From an uncultured Campylobacter sp. (GTDB lineage: Bacteria > Campylobacterota > Campylobacteria > Campylobacterales > Campylobacteraceae), in assembly GCF_905373215.1 (NCBI RefSeq), contig NZ_CAJPRT010000013.1:1-56984 (forward strand): a DNA stretch of 56,984 bases, written 5' to 3'. How positions within the stretch are numbered: position 1 is the first letter of the stretch; each line of letters begins with the position of its first letter. Shown here one piece after another: positions 1 to 8,495 of this stretch. Under the pieces are notes generated by a model that was given only the letters and a program-made list of their open reading frames with translations, was not told the origin of the DNA and ran no database searches. The position numbers were made by a program, and so were the translations under genes.

Positions 1-88
1 TAGTCGGATTAGTCGGATTAGTCGGATTAGTCGGATTAGTCGGATTAGTCGGATTTTGGTGCGCCGGGTTCGTCCCGCGAAATTTCAT
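1..88 (-). CDS. Possible start of an (NPT)n repeat protein, partial
   Basis: The open minus-strand frame begins at the ATG at 88-86 and runs into the left edge: a short non-repetitive head, then Asn-Pro-Thr repeats encoded by the 9-bp array. An in-frame TAG lies a few codons upstream of the ATG, so this is the first possible methionine. There is no recognisable ribosome-binding site. With only 29 codons visible, this may equally be a non-coding repeat that happens to be open. Function unknown. Confidence 0.2.
   Translation of the reverse strand, partial: MKFRGTNPAHQNPTNPTNPTNPTNPTNPT
2..55. repeat. 9-bp tandem repeat, six copies, at the left edge
   Basis: Six perfect copies of AGTCGGATT; the array may continue beyond the window. 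On the minus strand it reads AAT CCG ACT (Asn-Pro-Thr). It stays in frame with an ATG at 88-86, giving MKFRGTNPAHQ followed by (NPT)n. The array could therefore be the start of a minus-strand repeat protein that runs off the window, but no Shine-Dalgarno precedes that ATG. A unit of exactly three codons keeps frame when copy number changes. Confidence 0.9.
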
Positions 89-1182
89 TAAATTCTGCGT
101 AAAATTCTACGCAGAATTCGGCGCAAAATTTGCGTGGGTTTGCATTTGAAATTTCGCTCGCAAAATTCCGCGTAAAAACCGAGCGCAAGATCTTAAACCG
201 AGCCGCCCGCGAGCTTGCGAGCTCACTCGCGGCGAGATTTAAAATTTCATAATGTGCGAGCTCGCCGTAAAATTTAAAATTTCACGCGGCCGCGCACAGT
301 GTCATGTGTCACTATGAGATTCTAAATTTCATGTCGAGCGCACCGTGAAATTAATCCGTCGGTCGCGCAGTAGATCGCCGCACGATCTAAAATTCGCGCT
401 TGCGCCGCGACATGCACTGCCGCGAGTTAAATTACGCGACATCGCAAGCTAAATTTTACGCCCGCGCAATCAGTCATGTTGGCGGAGGTTTGCGGCGCCC
501 AGATTAAATTTTACCAACCACCGTGCAGCGCCTGCAGTGGGCACGGATGTCTGATCCGCTTTGCTTGCAAAGGCGCAGGCGGCTATAGTTGCGCGGTAAT
601 AGGATTAAATTTTACGAGCCGATGCGTCGCGGCAATGAAATTTCGCGCCGTGCTGCCCGCTGCGAACTGAATTTGCGCGACGACTATATGCCGCTGCGCG
701 CTCGTAAATTAAATTGCACTCCACGCGCCCGTCGCCTGATTGTCGCGCGGGATTGAAATTTGCGCGCTGCTGCTTGTCATAGATTTAGATCGCTGCGCGC
801 CGCGCCATAGCTGTCGTGAAATTTTAAATTGCATGTCGTACGCACGAGCTAGCCGTGAAATTTAAAATTTCACGCGGCCGCGAAATTTGCTGTGCGTTAT
901 GCCGTATCGCGCATCTTCGCGAGCCAAATTATGCGCTGCTGCGGAATTAAAGTCTTGCATGCCCGCTGCTACCGCTCGGGCGCCGTATGCCTGGCGGCTC
1001 TGTTTTGCGATCCGTTCGCGCCGTATTTGTTGCGGCAGTTATGTAAGTCGCCGCGCCGCAGTGCGAGATTTCGCGTCGAGCTCTATTTTAGAGCTTTGAT
1101 TTGCAGCGAGATTTTACGGCGAGCAATGGCGCTAAATTCCATCCTGCGTGAGATTTTGGAATTTTAAAATTCCCTTTCGCGG
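89..1182. other. Long non-coding stretch rich in AAATTT/GAATTC words
   Basis: About 1.1 kb with no convincing gene. Short open frames exist, but they lack ribosome-binding sites and have arbitrary compositions rich in Cys, Arg and Ala. The stretch is dominated by AAATTT, AAATTC and GAATTC words embedded in GC-rich DNA. A 37-bp segment occurs twice with few mismatches, at 258-294 and 846-882, each ending in AAATTTCACGCGGCCGCG. It may be decayed coding DNA or a reservoir of RAATTY sites. Confidence 0.6.
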
Positions 1183-1188
1183 TATAAT
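1183..1188 (+). promoter_or_regulatory. Likely sigma-70 -10 box TATAAT
   Basis: A perfect TATAAT within GCGGTATAATTGTATG lies about 95 bases before the first strong gene. Campylobacter sigma-70 promoters commonly have this -10 box and no clear -35 box. It probably drives the zinc-finger membrane protein and the genes after it. Confidence 0.5.
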
Positions 1189-1281
1189 TGTATGAAATGC
1201 TAAATTTGCAGGATTTTAATAAAGGAATTTTAAAATTTATGCGGCGCGGCTTTGTGGCGCGCCCGCAAGAGAGGAGCGATC

Positions 1282-3921
1282 ATGGACAAGCTGGATAAAG
1301 AGGAGCTTGCAGAGGCGTTTATCGCTAGGCTCAAAGCCCTAGCGCGTAGTGGCGGCGCCGATCTGCGCGAGCTTGATCGCGAGTTCTACGGATTTATCGT
1401 AAGGCTTGGCGTGCGTTATGACTTTGCCGGCAAGTTTAGCGTCTCGCGGATAAGTGGCGGCGAGCGCGCTCAGCTGCATTTCGCTGACGTCGCGCAGTTC
1501 GAAGCTCATGCGCGCGAGTGCCTGCGCGCGGCAAGCACTGATGCAGAGCTAAGCGAGGCTTTTATGCTACGCCTGCGTGCAGACCCCCAAAAAGCCGCTA
1601 CGAATGCGGATCAGATCATAAAATTTCACGATTTTAAACCCTTTAGCGTTCAGCTGCGTTGCGAGCATTGCGGCGGTGCGGGCAGGAGACGCTGCAAAGC
1701 CTGCGAAGGTGCGGGCAAGACGCCGTGCGCTAACTGCGGCGGACGCGGGCGCTTGATCTGCCCCACTTGCAAGGGCGCCGGTGGTTATAGCCGTGCGGCA
1801 TTAAGCTCTACGGACGCTCATGCGCGCGGTCTTTCTGGAAGCGATTCCGCAGGCTCTGCGTCAAATTCTATGGGCTATCGCTTCATTCCCTGCGCTAGCT
1901 GCGGCGGTAGCGGCTCGCGCATTTGTCCCGCTTGCGGCGGCGCAGGCAGATTGCGCTGCGAAAAGTGTGGCGGCGCGGGTGATTTTCGCTGCGAGCACTG
2001 CGATGGGCGCGGGTATTTCACTCGCACCGGCAAAGTATCCGTTTATGCCCGCCCGAGCGTCAGCATAGGCGCTAGCTCACAGGTTTTCGGGCGCGAGCTG
2101 CTGGATTTTTTATGCAGCAAGGGCGTGGGCTTTGCTGCGCGCAGACTTTTGTTTCGTCTAAGCTCGCTGCGAGCGGTGCAGGGCGGCTGCGAAGCGGTAT
2201 TTAGCGCGGAGGATGATTTTTTGCGCTTGAGTTTTGCCGTCTGCGGCAAGGCTTACGATGCGGCGTGCTTCGGCGGCGTGACATTCGTAAGACCTAACTT
2301 TTTGGACGAAGTTTTTGCGTCGGAGCTTGCGGCGGTACGCGGCGCGCCTGCTAGGCTAGGGCGGGACGATGCGCAAAGCCTTTTTGCGCTATTTCGCGCA
2401 AAGCCTGTGCTGGATGCGGCGATGCGCCTAGCTAGTGCTAAGCTGCGCGGCGAGACGCTAAATCTTGAGCAGTTACGCGGCGCGGATGGACATTTTAACT
2501 CTGTAAATTTTGCCCGCAGCGCGGCTGATCGCGACGCTTTGAGCCTTGCAAAAGACGCTTCTCGCAAAGAAAATCTCGAGGGCGGCGCGAGCGTAAAATT
2601 TGCGGGCACGAAATTCGCGAGCGCTTCGGCAAATTCTATGGGCGCGGAAGATAATCGCTTGGGATCGCGCAGAGAGCAAAGCAGGTTCGCAGGAGGAGTG
2701 AGCGGTGGCATAAAATTTGCCGGGGCAGATCTTTCGGAAAGTGGAGAGAATTCTGCCGGCGATTTTGAGGCTAGGCAGCAAAACAGCGAAGCTCGCGCGC
2801 AGAATGGATCTAATTTCGCCGGCTCGCAAGAGGGCTTAAGCGGCACTTTTGATCGCGCCGCGGAGGATCTTTGCGAATTACGCGGCGAGCAGGATTACCG
2901 AGATTTAAGTGTCTTAAATGCTCAAAATTCCACAAATTCCATAGACTCCGCTGCGATAAATTCTGCAAATTCCAAAAACTTTGCCGCTGCAAAATTTAAA
3001 AATTGCGCGAATACGCGAGATCCTGCCGCGTCAAATTCTAAAATTTCGCCCTTTGCACGATTAAAGAAATTATTTTTCCCGCGTTCTTTGCGCGAGGATT
3101 GCGCGCAGAGTTTCGCCGCGGCGATTATGCGAGTTTGTGAGGGCTTTATTTCGCAGCAATGCGCTCGTGATTTGGGCGGAGCGATGGCTGGGGCGCTTGG
3201 CGTGCTAAGCCCACGCTATGACCGCGTAATGTGGTACGTAGGCGGAGGCGCGCTCATTGCGGCGGCCGCGCTGGCGTGCGAGGGCTGCTTCGAGATGATC
3301 TTTGCGGAGCATTATTTTTGGGCACTTGCATGTGGCGTGGCAATCGCTACTGCGGGGTTGTTAGGCGGTGTGGCGCTGTGGCTGGCAAGCGCAGTGCGGT
3401 GTGCCGTAAAAGCTCGTAAAATTCCGCGAGAGTATCGCTGCGGCAGAGGCGGCGCGGCGTTTGTTCGCTTTTGCAAAGCTCTGCTCTGCGCCGTTTTGGC
3501 TAGTGCAATCTACGGAGGCGCGGCAAATACGGGCTACGTGCTAAAAACCGGCGCAGCAGGGCTACTGCAAGGGTGGATGCCTACATTTTTTGAGGACGAA
3601 AATTCCGCTTCCGCGAGTGATGGCGTAAATTCTGCAGACGAAAATTCTACGAGTGCAAGCTCTAGCGGCTCTGAAAGCCCTGCTTCAAATTCCGTTTCCG
3701 GGGCGACTAAGGATTCCGCTGCTATGCAAAAGGATAAAATTTTATATATCCAAAAAAGCATCGGAGTGAAGCAAGATGGGATTTTTGGCGCACGCACGCT
3801 AAAAAAGGCGAGAGAGGTTTTGGATCAAAATCTAAGCGGCGTCGATGAAATTTACGAAGCGCTAAAAAGCAAAGAGCAGGCGACGACAAATCTACGCCAA
3901 TGCAATAAATCCGCACCTTAG
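1282..3921 (+). CDS. CXXCXGXG zinc-finger membrane protein with C-terminal peptidoglycan-binding-like segment
   Basis: An 879-residue protein of unknown function. Residues 127-240 hold eight CXXC motifs (C127, 138, 149, 160, 204, 215, 226, 237), most followed by GXG, spaced 11 residues apart within each group of four. This resembles a doubled DnaJ/Hsp40 cysteine-rich zinc finger, but there is no J domain. Residues about 400-590 are low complexity, rich in Asn, Ser and Ala (NSMG, NSANS, KFAG). Three likely membrane segments follow (about 651-668, 680-704, 728-748), then a Ser/Asn-rich linker. The last 60 residues (IQKSIGVKQDGIFGARTL) resemble a PG_binding_1 repeat. ATG 1282 is preferred because AGAGGAG precedes it; an upstream in-frame TTG at 1252 has no such site. 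The topology suggests a cytoplasmic zinc-ribbon domain and a periplasmic tail, which is inference. Confidence 0.8.
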   Translation: MDKLDKEELAEAFIARLKALARSGGADLRELDREFYGFIVRLGVRYDFAGKFSVSRISGGERAQLHFADVAQFEAHARECLRAASTDAELSEAFMLRLRADPQKAATNADQIIKFHDFKPFSVQLRCEHCGGAGRRRCKACEGAGKTPCANCGGRGRLICPTCKGAGGYSRAALSSTDAHARGLSGSDSAGSASNSMGYRFIPCASCGGSGSRICPACGGAGRLRCEKCGGAGDFRCEHCDGRGYFTRTGKVSVYARPSVSIGASSQVFGRELLDFLCSKGVGFAARRLLFRLSSLRAVQGGCEAVFSAEDDFLRLSFAVCGKAYDAACFGGVTFVRPNFLDEVFASELAAVRGAPARLGRDDAQSLFALFRAKPVLDAAMRLASAKLRGETLNLEQLRGADGHFNSVNFARSAADRDALSLAKDASRKENLEGGASVKFAGTKFASASANSMGAEDNRLGSRREQSRFAGGVSGGIKFAGADLSESGENSAGDFEARQQNSEARAQNGSNFAGSQEGLSGTFDRAAEDLCELRGEQDYRDLSVLNAQNSTNSIDSAAINSANSKNFAAAKFKNCANTRDPAASNSKISPFARLKKLFFPRSLREDCAQSFAAAIMRVCEGFISQQCARDLGGAMAGALGVLSPRYDRVMWYVGGGALIAAAALACEGCFEMIFAEHYFWALACGVAIATAGLLGGVALWLASAVRCAVKARKIPREYRCGRGGAAFVRFCKALLCAVLASAIYGGAANTGYVLKTGAAGLLQGWMPTFFEDENSASASDGVNSADENSTSASSSGSESPASNSVSGATKDSAAMQKDKILYIQKSIGVKQDGIFGARTLKKAREVLDQNLSGVDEIYEALKSKEQATTNLRQCNKSAP

Positions 3922-3958
3922 GCTTAGCGCGCGATCTTAAAAAACGAAAAGGATGAAA

Positions 3959-4591
3959 ATGAAAAATAAAATTTCAATTCTAGCGCTTATCGCGACGTTT
4001 GCTGCAAATTTCGCGCTTGCCGAAAATTTTGAAATCACCGCAGACGATATAAGCTGGGCTACAAAATCCTGCGATAAGGGCGATGTGAAGGCGTGCGGGG
4101 CGTTGGCGCAGATTTATAATTATGGCTGGGGCGTGCCACAAGATCTGCTAAAGGCTGCGCCGTTATACGTCAAAGCTTGCAAAGGCGGCGATGTGGAGTC
4201 GTGCGTAAATTTAGGCATTTTGTATCAAAGCGGAGAGGGGATACCGCGCGATGAGGCGAAGGCGGCGGAGCTGTTTGACAAAGCCTGCGATGACGGGCAC
4301 GCGATAGGCTGCAGTAACGCAGGCTCTGCGTATATGGGAGGCAGAGGCGTGCGCAAAGACGCTATAAAGGGCGTAGGTTACTATGTGCGCGGTTGCGATA
4401 TGGATATCGCAGACAGCTGGCTTGCGTGTTTAAATTTAGCACGTCTTTACGAGGGCATAGATAATGTTAAAGCCGTAGAATACTACAAAAAGGCCTGCGA
4501 GCTAGGCGGCAAGGATAGATTTATGAGCTCGGTAGCGGAACATGAAAGGGCATGGCAAAGCTCATGCGAAAGCTACGAAAGGCTTAAATAG
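3959..4591 (+). CDS. Secreted Sel1-repeat (Hcp-like) cysteine-rich protein
   Basis: A signal peptide (KNKISILALIATFAANFALA) is followed by Sel1-like helical repeats with recurring patterns such as AACKGGDVESCVNLG and GYGWGVPQD-type loops. Each repeat carries a Cys pair, as in the Helicobacter cysteine-rich (Hcp) proteins, where the pairs form disulfides in the periplasm. Such proteins scaffold protein interactions; the partner is not evident. An ATG at 3953 is in frame, but the AAAAGGA site would overlap it. The ATG at 3959 has proper spacing and is chosen. It follows the zinc-finger membrane protein by 37 bases, so the two may share a transcript. Confidence 0.85.
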   Translation: MKNKISILALIATFAANFALAENFEITADDISWATKSCDKGDVKACGALAQIYNYGWGVPQDLLKAAPLYVKACKGGDVESCVNLGILYQSGEGIPRDEAKAAELFDKACDDGHAIGCSNAGSAYMGGRGVRKDAIKGVGYYVRGCDMDIADSWLACLNLARLYEGIDNVKAVEYYKKACELGGKDRFMSSVAEHERAWQSSCESYERLK

Positions 4592-4759
4592 CCCGCAAAT
4601 CCATGCTTTGAAGCATACCCTCGCGCTCGTCGTGGCTACGGAGTAAGAACCATAGCAGATTTCGCATAAATAGCGCAAATCTAAACATCAAGTATCCTGT
4701 AGGAGCGGAAACATAACGGCGCAAGTTCTTAGCGGGCTCGTATTTTAGGAGGCAAGATA

Positions 4760-5317
4760 ATGACGCTAGCGCTGATCCGCCACGTTACGCCGCTGATCGA
4801 TCGCGGCGTATGCGACGCCGCAGAAGCGGCACGGCGCGCGATCCTATATGGCGCTACGCAAAGCTTAGCTCTGTATGAAACCTATAAATTTAAAAGCAGC
4901 GCCGCATACGAAAAGCTCGCTAGCATAAGCCGAGTATGTTCCTCGCCTCTGCCGCGCGCCGCGCTTACGGCGCAAAAGCTATTCCCGCAGCGGGACATAG
5001 AGTACCTAGAGGCTTTACGCGAGTTTAATCTGCGAATATTTCCCGTGCCGCTAATAAAAATGCCGTTTGATTGTTGGCTCGTGCTCTCGCGCCTGCTGTG
5101 GCTGTGCGGCATGAACCCTAGCGGTGCGAGCGCGAAAGAGGAACGGTGGCGCGCGCTTGATCTGGTGCCGTCTTTGCTAGAGACGGACACGGCGGTGATC
5201 GCGCACGGCTTCGTGCTGCGCGTCATATGCCATAGCGCGCGGCGGGCAGGCTACCGCTTGATATACCGCTTTTGCGAAGGCTGCTTTTGCGTAGAAATTT
5301 GGCAGCGCGCCGCGTAG
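4760..5317 (+). CDS. Histidine phosphatase superfamily protein
   Basis: A 185-residue protein with the histidine phosphatase (phosphoglycerate mutase-like) signature: an N-terminal LIRH motif whose His8 would be the phosphorylated residue, SSPLPRAALTAQ with the second-pocket arginine, and a late AHGFVLR supplying the second catalytic histidine. The usual RHG is RHV here, and the protein is short, resembling the CobC/SixA end of the family. The substrate cannot be predicted. A perfect AGGAGG seven bases upstream (4747-4752) fixes the start. A 168-base gap separates it from the Sel1 protein, so it may have its own promoter. Confidence 0.8.
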   Translation: MTLALIRHVTPLIDRGVCDAAEAARRAILYGATQSLALYETYKFKSSAAYEKLASISRVCSSPLPRAALTAQKLFPQRDIEYLEALREFNLRIFPVPLIKMPFDCWLVLSRLLWLCGMNPSGASAKEERWRALDLVPSLLETDTAVIAHGFVLRVICHSARRAGYRLIYRFCEGCFCVEIWQRAA

Positions 5318-5437
5318 AGATACCGCTCTGCGCGAAATTTTGAAATTTTGCGTTTTGTAAATTTTAAATTTAATGCGCCGTTTGACAGCTGTCGCGAGGC
5401 GGCGAAATTTTATCATGCAATGAGCGCTGCTTTTTGA

Positions 5438-5782
5438 ATGCGGATAGCCCGCCGCCGCGAAGTAAAATTTAAACCATACGGCGCGAGCGAGGTCGTTTTC
5501 GAGCCCGAGGCGCAAAAGGTGCTGCAGCACATCAAGGCTTTGGGGCTTGAGCGGCTAAACGTCTGCGTTGCTAAGACGCAGTATAGCTTCAGCAACGATG
5601 CCAAGGCGCTCGGGCGCGCACGCGGCTTTAAGCTCAGCGTCAAAGACCTTCAGATCCGCACGGGAGCGGGATTCATCGTCGCCGTCTGCGGCAAGATAAT
5701 GCTTATGCCAGGACTACCAAAAGTCCCTAACGCGATAAATATGAAGATCACTAGCGATGGCGTAATAAGCGGGCTGGCGTGA
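5438..5782 (+). pseudogene. fhs: C-terminal remnant of formate-tetrahydrofolate ligase
   Basis: Only about the last 100 residues of Fhs are present, out of roughly 555 in the intact enzyme. Recognisable family blocks are YGASEVVFEPEA, CVAKTQYSFSND, LGRARGFKLSVKDLQ and TGAGFIVAVCGKIMLMPGLP, ending in ITSDGVISGLA. The nucleotide-binding and catalytic N-terminal domains are absent, and the 120 bases upstream encode no further Fhs sequence in any frame. The ATG at 5438 lacks a ribosome-binding site. This is best read as the relic of a lost one-carbon metabolism gene. The retained part is undisrupted, so the deletion may be recent or the fragment may be tolerated. Confidence 0.8.
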
Positions 5783-6217
5783 TTTGAAATTTTATTTTTT
5801 GCGCCTCCATTTTTTTGTGCGCTCGCCTTGGGGTTTAAGCCTAGCTCGCCGGCCTAGTCGCGTTTTAAGCTTAGCGTTCGTAGGTACTCAGACGAGAGCG
5901 GAGTAGAGTTACCGATTTGCAAAATTTAGCTGAATTTGCTCGCTTGCGGGTAAATTTTAAGCGCGGGATTTTGCGGATCGGCTTTTATTTTTAAAAACAG
6001 AGGCGAATTTGACGTTAGGTTCGCCTTTTAAAATTTGACGAATTGCCCATAATCTCTCGCCAAAGCGGATAAAATTGCTTGCCTTTTTGGCAAATCGCCA
6101 CTAATCGTAAATTTGAGATTTTTACGTCAAATTTAGGGGAAAATCGGCGTAATGTATTTTGGCGTTTTTATTGATCAAATTTGCCTAGGCAAGCCAAAAA
6201 TCCTGCGCGAAACAGAG
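5783..6217. other. Convergent intergenic region
   Basis: It lies between the fhs remnant (+) and the pyrimidine-dimer glycosylase (-). No gene is visible. It contains scattered RAATTY words and one terminator-like hairpin. Confidence 0.6.
5994..6030. terminator. Possible bidirectional terminator hairpin
   Basis: The arms AGGCGAA (6001-6007) and TTCGCCT (6020-6026) pair around a 12-base loop. A short T-run follows on the plus strand, and an A-run precedes it that gives T residues on the minus strand. Its place between convergent genes fits a shared terminator. The stem is only seven base pairs. Confidence 0.4.
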
Positions 6218-6658
6218 CTAAATTTTAACCCTCTCCCACGGCTCGATCCCGCCTGCGACCTCCTCAAAAACGCCTGCGATTTCTATATTTTTTATGCTTA
6301 AATTTCGCTCGTAAGCCTTGACATCGCGCATTTTTAGCTTCTTTTGTAAAAAGGCGAATTCATACTCGATCTGGCCGCGAGCGGCGCTGATTTTAGCCAA
6401 ATTTCGCACGTCAAATTCGCCCACCTTCGCGGCGTCAAATTTATACCCGCGAGCACAGCCCTCCTCATAAACTTCCGCCAGATATGCATTTACCGCCTCT
6501 AGCGCGTTTTCGTGCGCGTAAAAGCGGTCAAGCTGCGGGTGATTTTTGTAGCCTTTAGTAAGCCCAGCTAGCACGTTTTTAGCTAGCAGCGCCTCGCGCC
6601 ACAGCGCCACGAGCCCCTTTGCGTCGAGATATTTAAAGCTTATCGTCCAAAGTCTCAT
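6218..6658 (-). CDS. Pyrimidine dimer DNA glycosylase (endonuclease V family)
   Basis: A 146-residue protein that opens MRLWTISFKYLDAKGLVALWREALLA in style and continues with GYKNHPQL. This is the hallmark of the bacterial pyrimidine-dimer DNA glycosylase family (Pyr_excise), distant relatives of T4 endonuclease V that excise UV-induced dimers through an N-terminal amine and an acidic residue. Residue 2 is Arg rather than the catalytic Thr of T4 DenV, so the assignment rests on family resemblance, not on conserved catalysis. It stands alone, 140 bases downstream of the PLP-enzyme gene. Confidence 0.75.
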   Translation of the reverse strand: MRLWTISFKYLDAKGLVALWREALLAKNVLAGLTKGYKNHPQLDRFYAHENALEAVNAYLAEVYEEGCARGYKFDAAKVGEFDVRNLAKISAARGQIEYEFAFLQKKLKMRDVKAYERNLSIKNIEIAGVFEEVAGGIEPWERVKI

Positions 6659-6798
6659 TTTCGCCTTTCGTTAAATTTTGTCGTCAAATTTGGCGCGCTT
6701 TGCGCCGCAGCCTGAGCGGCGATAAATTCGCGCCTTAAATTTAGCCAGGCTCTACCGAAGCTAAAATTTTATCTCGCCGCACCTTTGAGTTTGTCCGC

Positions 6799-7905
6799 TC
6801 ATTGCAGCTTGCCTCTGCATAGCACGGGGATCTTTTCTACGACCTCGCCGCCGCTTACGAGATAGGCGAACTCGTGCAAATTTACGACGGGGCAGATGTG
6901 GTTTGGATAAATTTCGAGCCGATCGCCCACGTGCACGGCGTCTCTCAGCGCTCTGTCGTAGATGATCGCATGCTCGTCGTAAACGCCATTTATCCACACC
7001 TCCGTGCCCTTTATGCGCCCGAGCCCGGGCGTTGCCGTAAAGCCCTCGGTGCGCCTTTGCTGCGTGAGCCCCTTGGCACCGACGTCAGTGATGATGCGAT
7101 CCGCCGTAGGTCTGCTGATGACGGTCGTAAAGATACTCGCCGCATTCATCGAATAATCGCCGTACGCCTGCGCTTGCGAGGCGTCCATAAAGATATATGT
7201 GCCCGGGCGGATCTCGGTGACGCCTTTTAAAATTTCAAAATCGTTTATGAGCGAGGGCGTCGAGCCGATACTAACGACGCGTGCGGGCAGAGCCAGCTCG
7301 CGCGCGATATCCGCAAACTCCAGCGTGCGGCGCTGAGCGGCTAGATGGATGCGCTCGCACTCGCTTTTATCGGCGGCCTTGTAGGAGTGGCCGTCGTGGG
7401 AGAACACGCCGCGAAATTCGATATTTTTGCAGCCTTTTAGAAATTTTATAAACGCCGCGAAATCCTGCTTTTCCACGAAGCCCGAGCGGTTTTCGCCCAC
7501 TTCGATCTCGGCAAGCACGCAGGCCTTCGTGCCGCTGCGCTCAAAGGCACGCTCTATCAGGCGCGCCTGCTCTATGCTATCTGCGCCGAAGCTTAAGTTT
7601 ATCCCCGCGCGCAAAAGCGCGATGATGCGCTGAAATTTCAGCTCGCCCACGATCTCGTTTGCGATAAATATATCTTTCAGTCCGTTTGCCGCCATGATCT
7701 CGGCCTCGCCCGTTTTGGCGACCGTGATGCCCGCAGCGCCGAGGCTTTTTTGCAGCTTCGCGAAATAGGGCATTTTGTGCGTTTTGGTGTGCGGGCGCAG
7801 GCGCACGCCCGCGGCGTCCGCGTAGCTTTGCATCTTTTTCAGGTTGCGAAGCACGATCTCTTGCTCAATCAGCAGCGCTGGCGTGTCGATGTCGGATACA
7901 CTCAT
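6799..7905 (-). CDS. DSD1-type PLP enzyme (D-serine dehydratase / D-threonine aldolase family)
   Basis: A 368-residue fold-type III PLP protein. An alanine-racemase-like N-terminal barrel starts with DTPALLIE and carries the PLP-lysine motif RPHTKTHK (residues 38-44). The C-terminal domain contains NHICPVVNLH (His336, Cys338), matching the His-X-Cys zinc ligands of eukaryotic-type D-serine dehydratase and D-threonine aldolase. The likely reaction is zinc- and PLP-dependent removal or cleavage of a D-hydroxy-amino acid in the cytoplasm. AGGAGG precedes the ATG. It stands alone, so substrate cannot be judged from neighbours. Confidence 0.85.
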   Translation of the reverse strand: MSVSDIDTPALLIEQEIVLRNLKKMQSYADAAGVRLRPHTKTHKMPYFAKLQKSLGAAGITVAKTGEAEIMAANGLKDIFIANEIVGELKFQRIIALLRAGINLSFGADSIEQARLIERAFERSGTKACVLAEIEVGENRSGFVEKQDFAAFIKFLKGCKNIEFRGVFSHDGHSYKAADKSECERIHLAAQRRTLEFADIARELALPARVVSIGSTPSLINDFEILKGVTEIRPGTYIFMDASQAQAYGDYSMNAASIFTTVISRPTADRIITDVGAKGLTQQRRTEGFTATPGLGRIKGTEVWINGVYDEHAIIYDRALRDAVHVGDRLEIYPNHICPVVNLHEFAYLVSGGEVVEKIPVLCRGKLQ

Positions 7906-8006
7906 AAGCTTCCTCCTAGTTAAATTTACGAAATTTTAATTCAGCCGCGCTTATTGGCTGCGCCCGTTTTGCGGCGGCGAAATTTTAAAATTTAGCGCCG
8001 CTTGCA

Positions 8007-8102
8007 AAGGGCGAAATTTACCTGTCGCTCGCGAAAAGCGAATTTACTCGCCGTAAATCGGTGCCCTTCGCGAAACGTCTGAATTTAGCGAGTAAATTTG
8101 CG
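8007..8102. repeat. Nested inverted repeats upstream of the DSD1-type gene
   Basis: GCGAATTTACTCGC (8038-8051) pairs with GCGAGTAAATTTGC (8088-8101) with one mismatch. An interleaved pair, AAGGGC (8007-8012) and GCCCTT (8063-8068), overlaps it. The arms could form alternative RNA structures in the leader of the minus-strand DSD1-type gene, or may be decayed repeat DNA. Confidence 0.45.
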
Positions 8103-8342
8103 TTTCCTTGCTGCACAAAGCAGCGCAGGCAAAAGCAATACCGCGCGCCGCATGAAAAAATCAAAATAAAATTCTAAAATGCGCTGAGTGAAAATCAATA
8201 TGCGCGCCATATTGCTAGGCTCACTGAGTTTTCGGCTCCGCTTCACGCCGTTTTATTCCTCGCGCGCCTGTTTTTCTTGCGGCACATATTCGCGTTAAAT
8301 TTTTCAGCGAGCGACCCGGCGCACTATCTGTTTCCGCGCCGC

Positions 8343-8414
8343 CGCTCGTATTTTTTTGATAAATCTCGTTTGCGCCGCCGCCCGTGTTTTTTACTAAAGC
8401 TCGTTTTGCGTCGC
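8343..8414. repeat. Degenerate 36-bp tandem repeat, two copies
   Basis: Units 8343-8378 and 8379-8414 share the pattern CGCYCGTRTTTTTT, then TAAA, then CTCGTTT and GCGYCGC. Each is exactly 36 bases, with several substitutions. No function is evident. Confidence 0.6.
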
Positions 8415-8495
8415 ATGCTGCACATCGCCGCCTATTTTTGTGCCGCTCGCTTCGTAGCAGCGCTTCATTTCTAGCGCGCCTCGCCTCGAGATTTG

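Larger units (their letters stand above)
7906..8495. other. Intergenic region with inverted and tandem repeats
   Basis: A 590-base gap with no credible gene. It contains an inverted-repeat cluster at 8007-8102 and a degenerate 36-bp tandem repeat at 8343-8414. Open frames at 8277-8474 and 8384-8644 read through these repeats and lack ribosome-binding sites. Confidence 0.6.

Noticed and set aside
1..55. CRISPR array at the left edge
   Set aside because: The repeats are 9 bp with no spacers, so this is a simple tandem repeat.
476..1167. Three short plus-strand ORFs before the first strong gene
   Set aside because: They have no ribosome-binding site, they overlap one another in different frames, and their compositions follow the local GC and AAATTT bias.
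2253..2846. 197-codon antisense ORF in the zinc-finger gene
   Set aside because: It mirrors the low-complexity region of the real gene, with no start signal and a biased composition.
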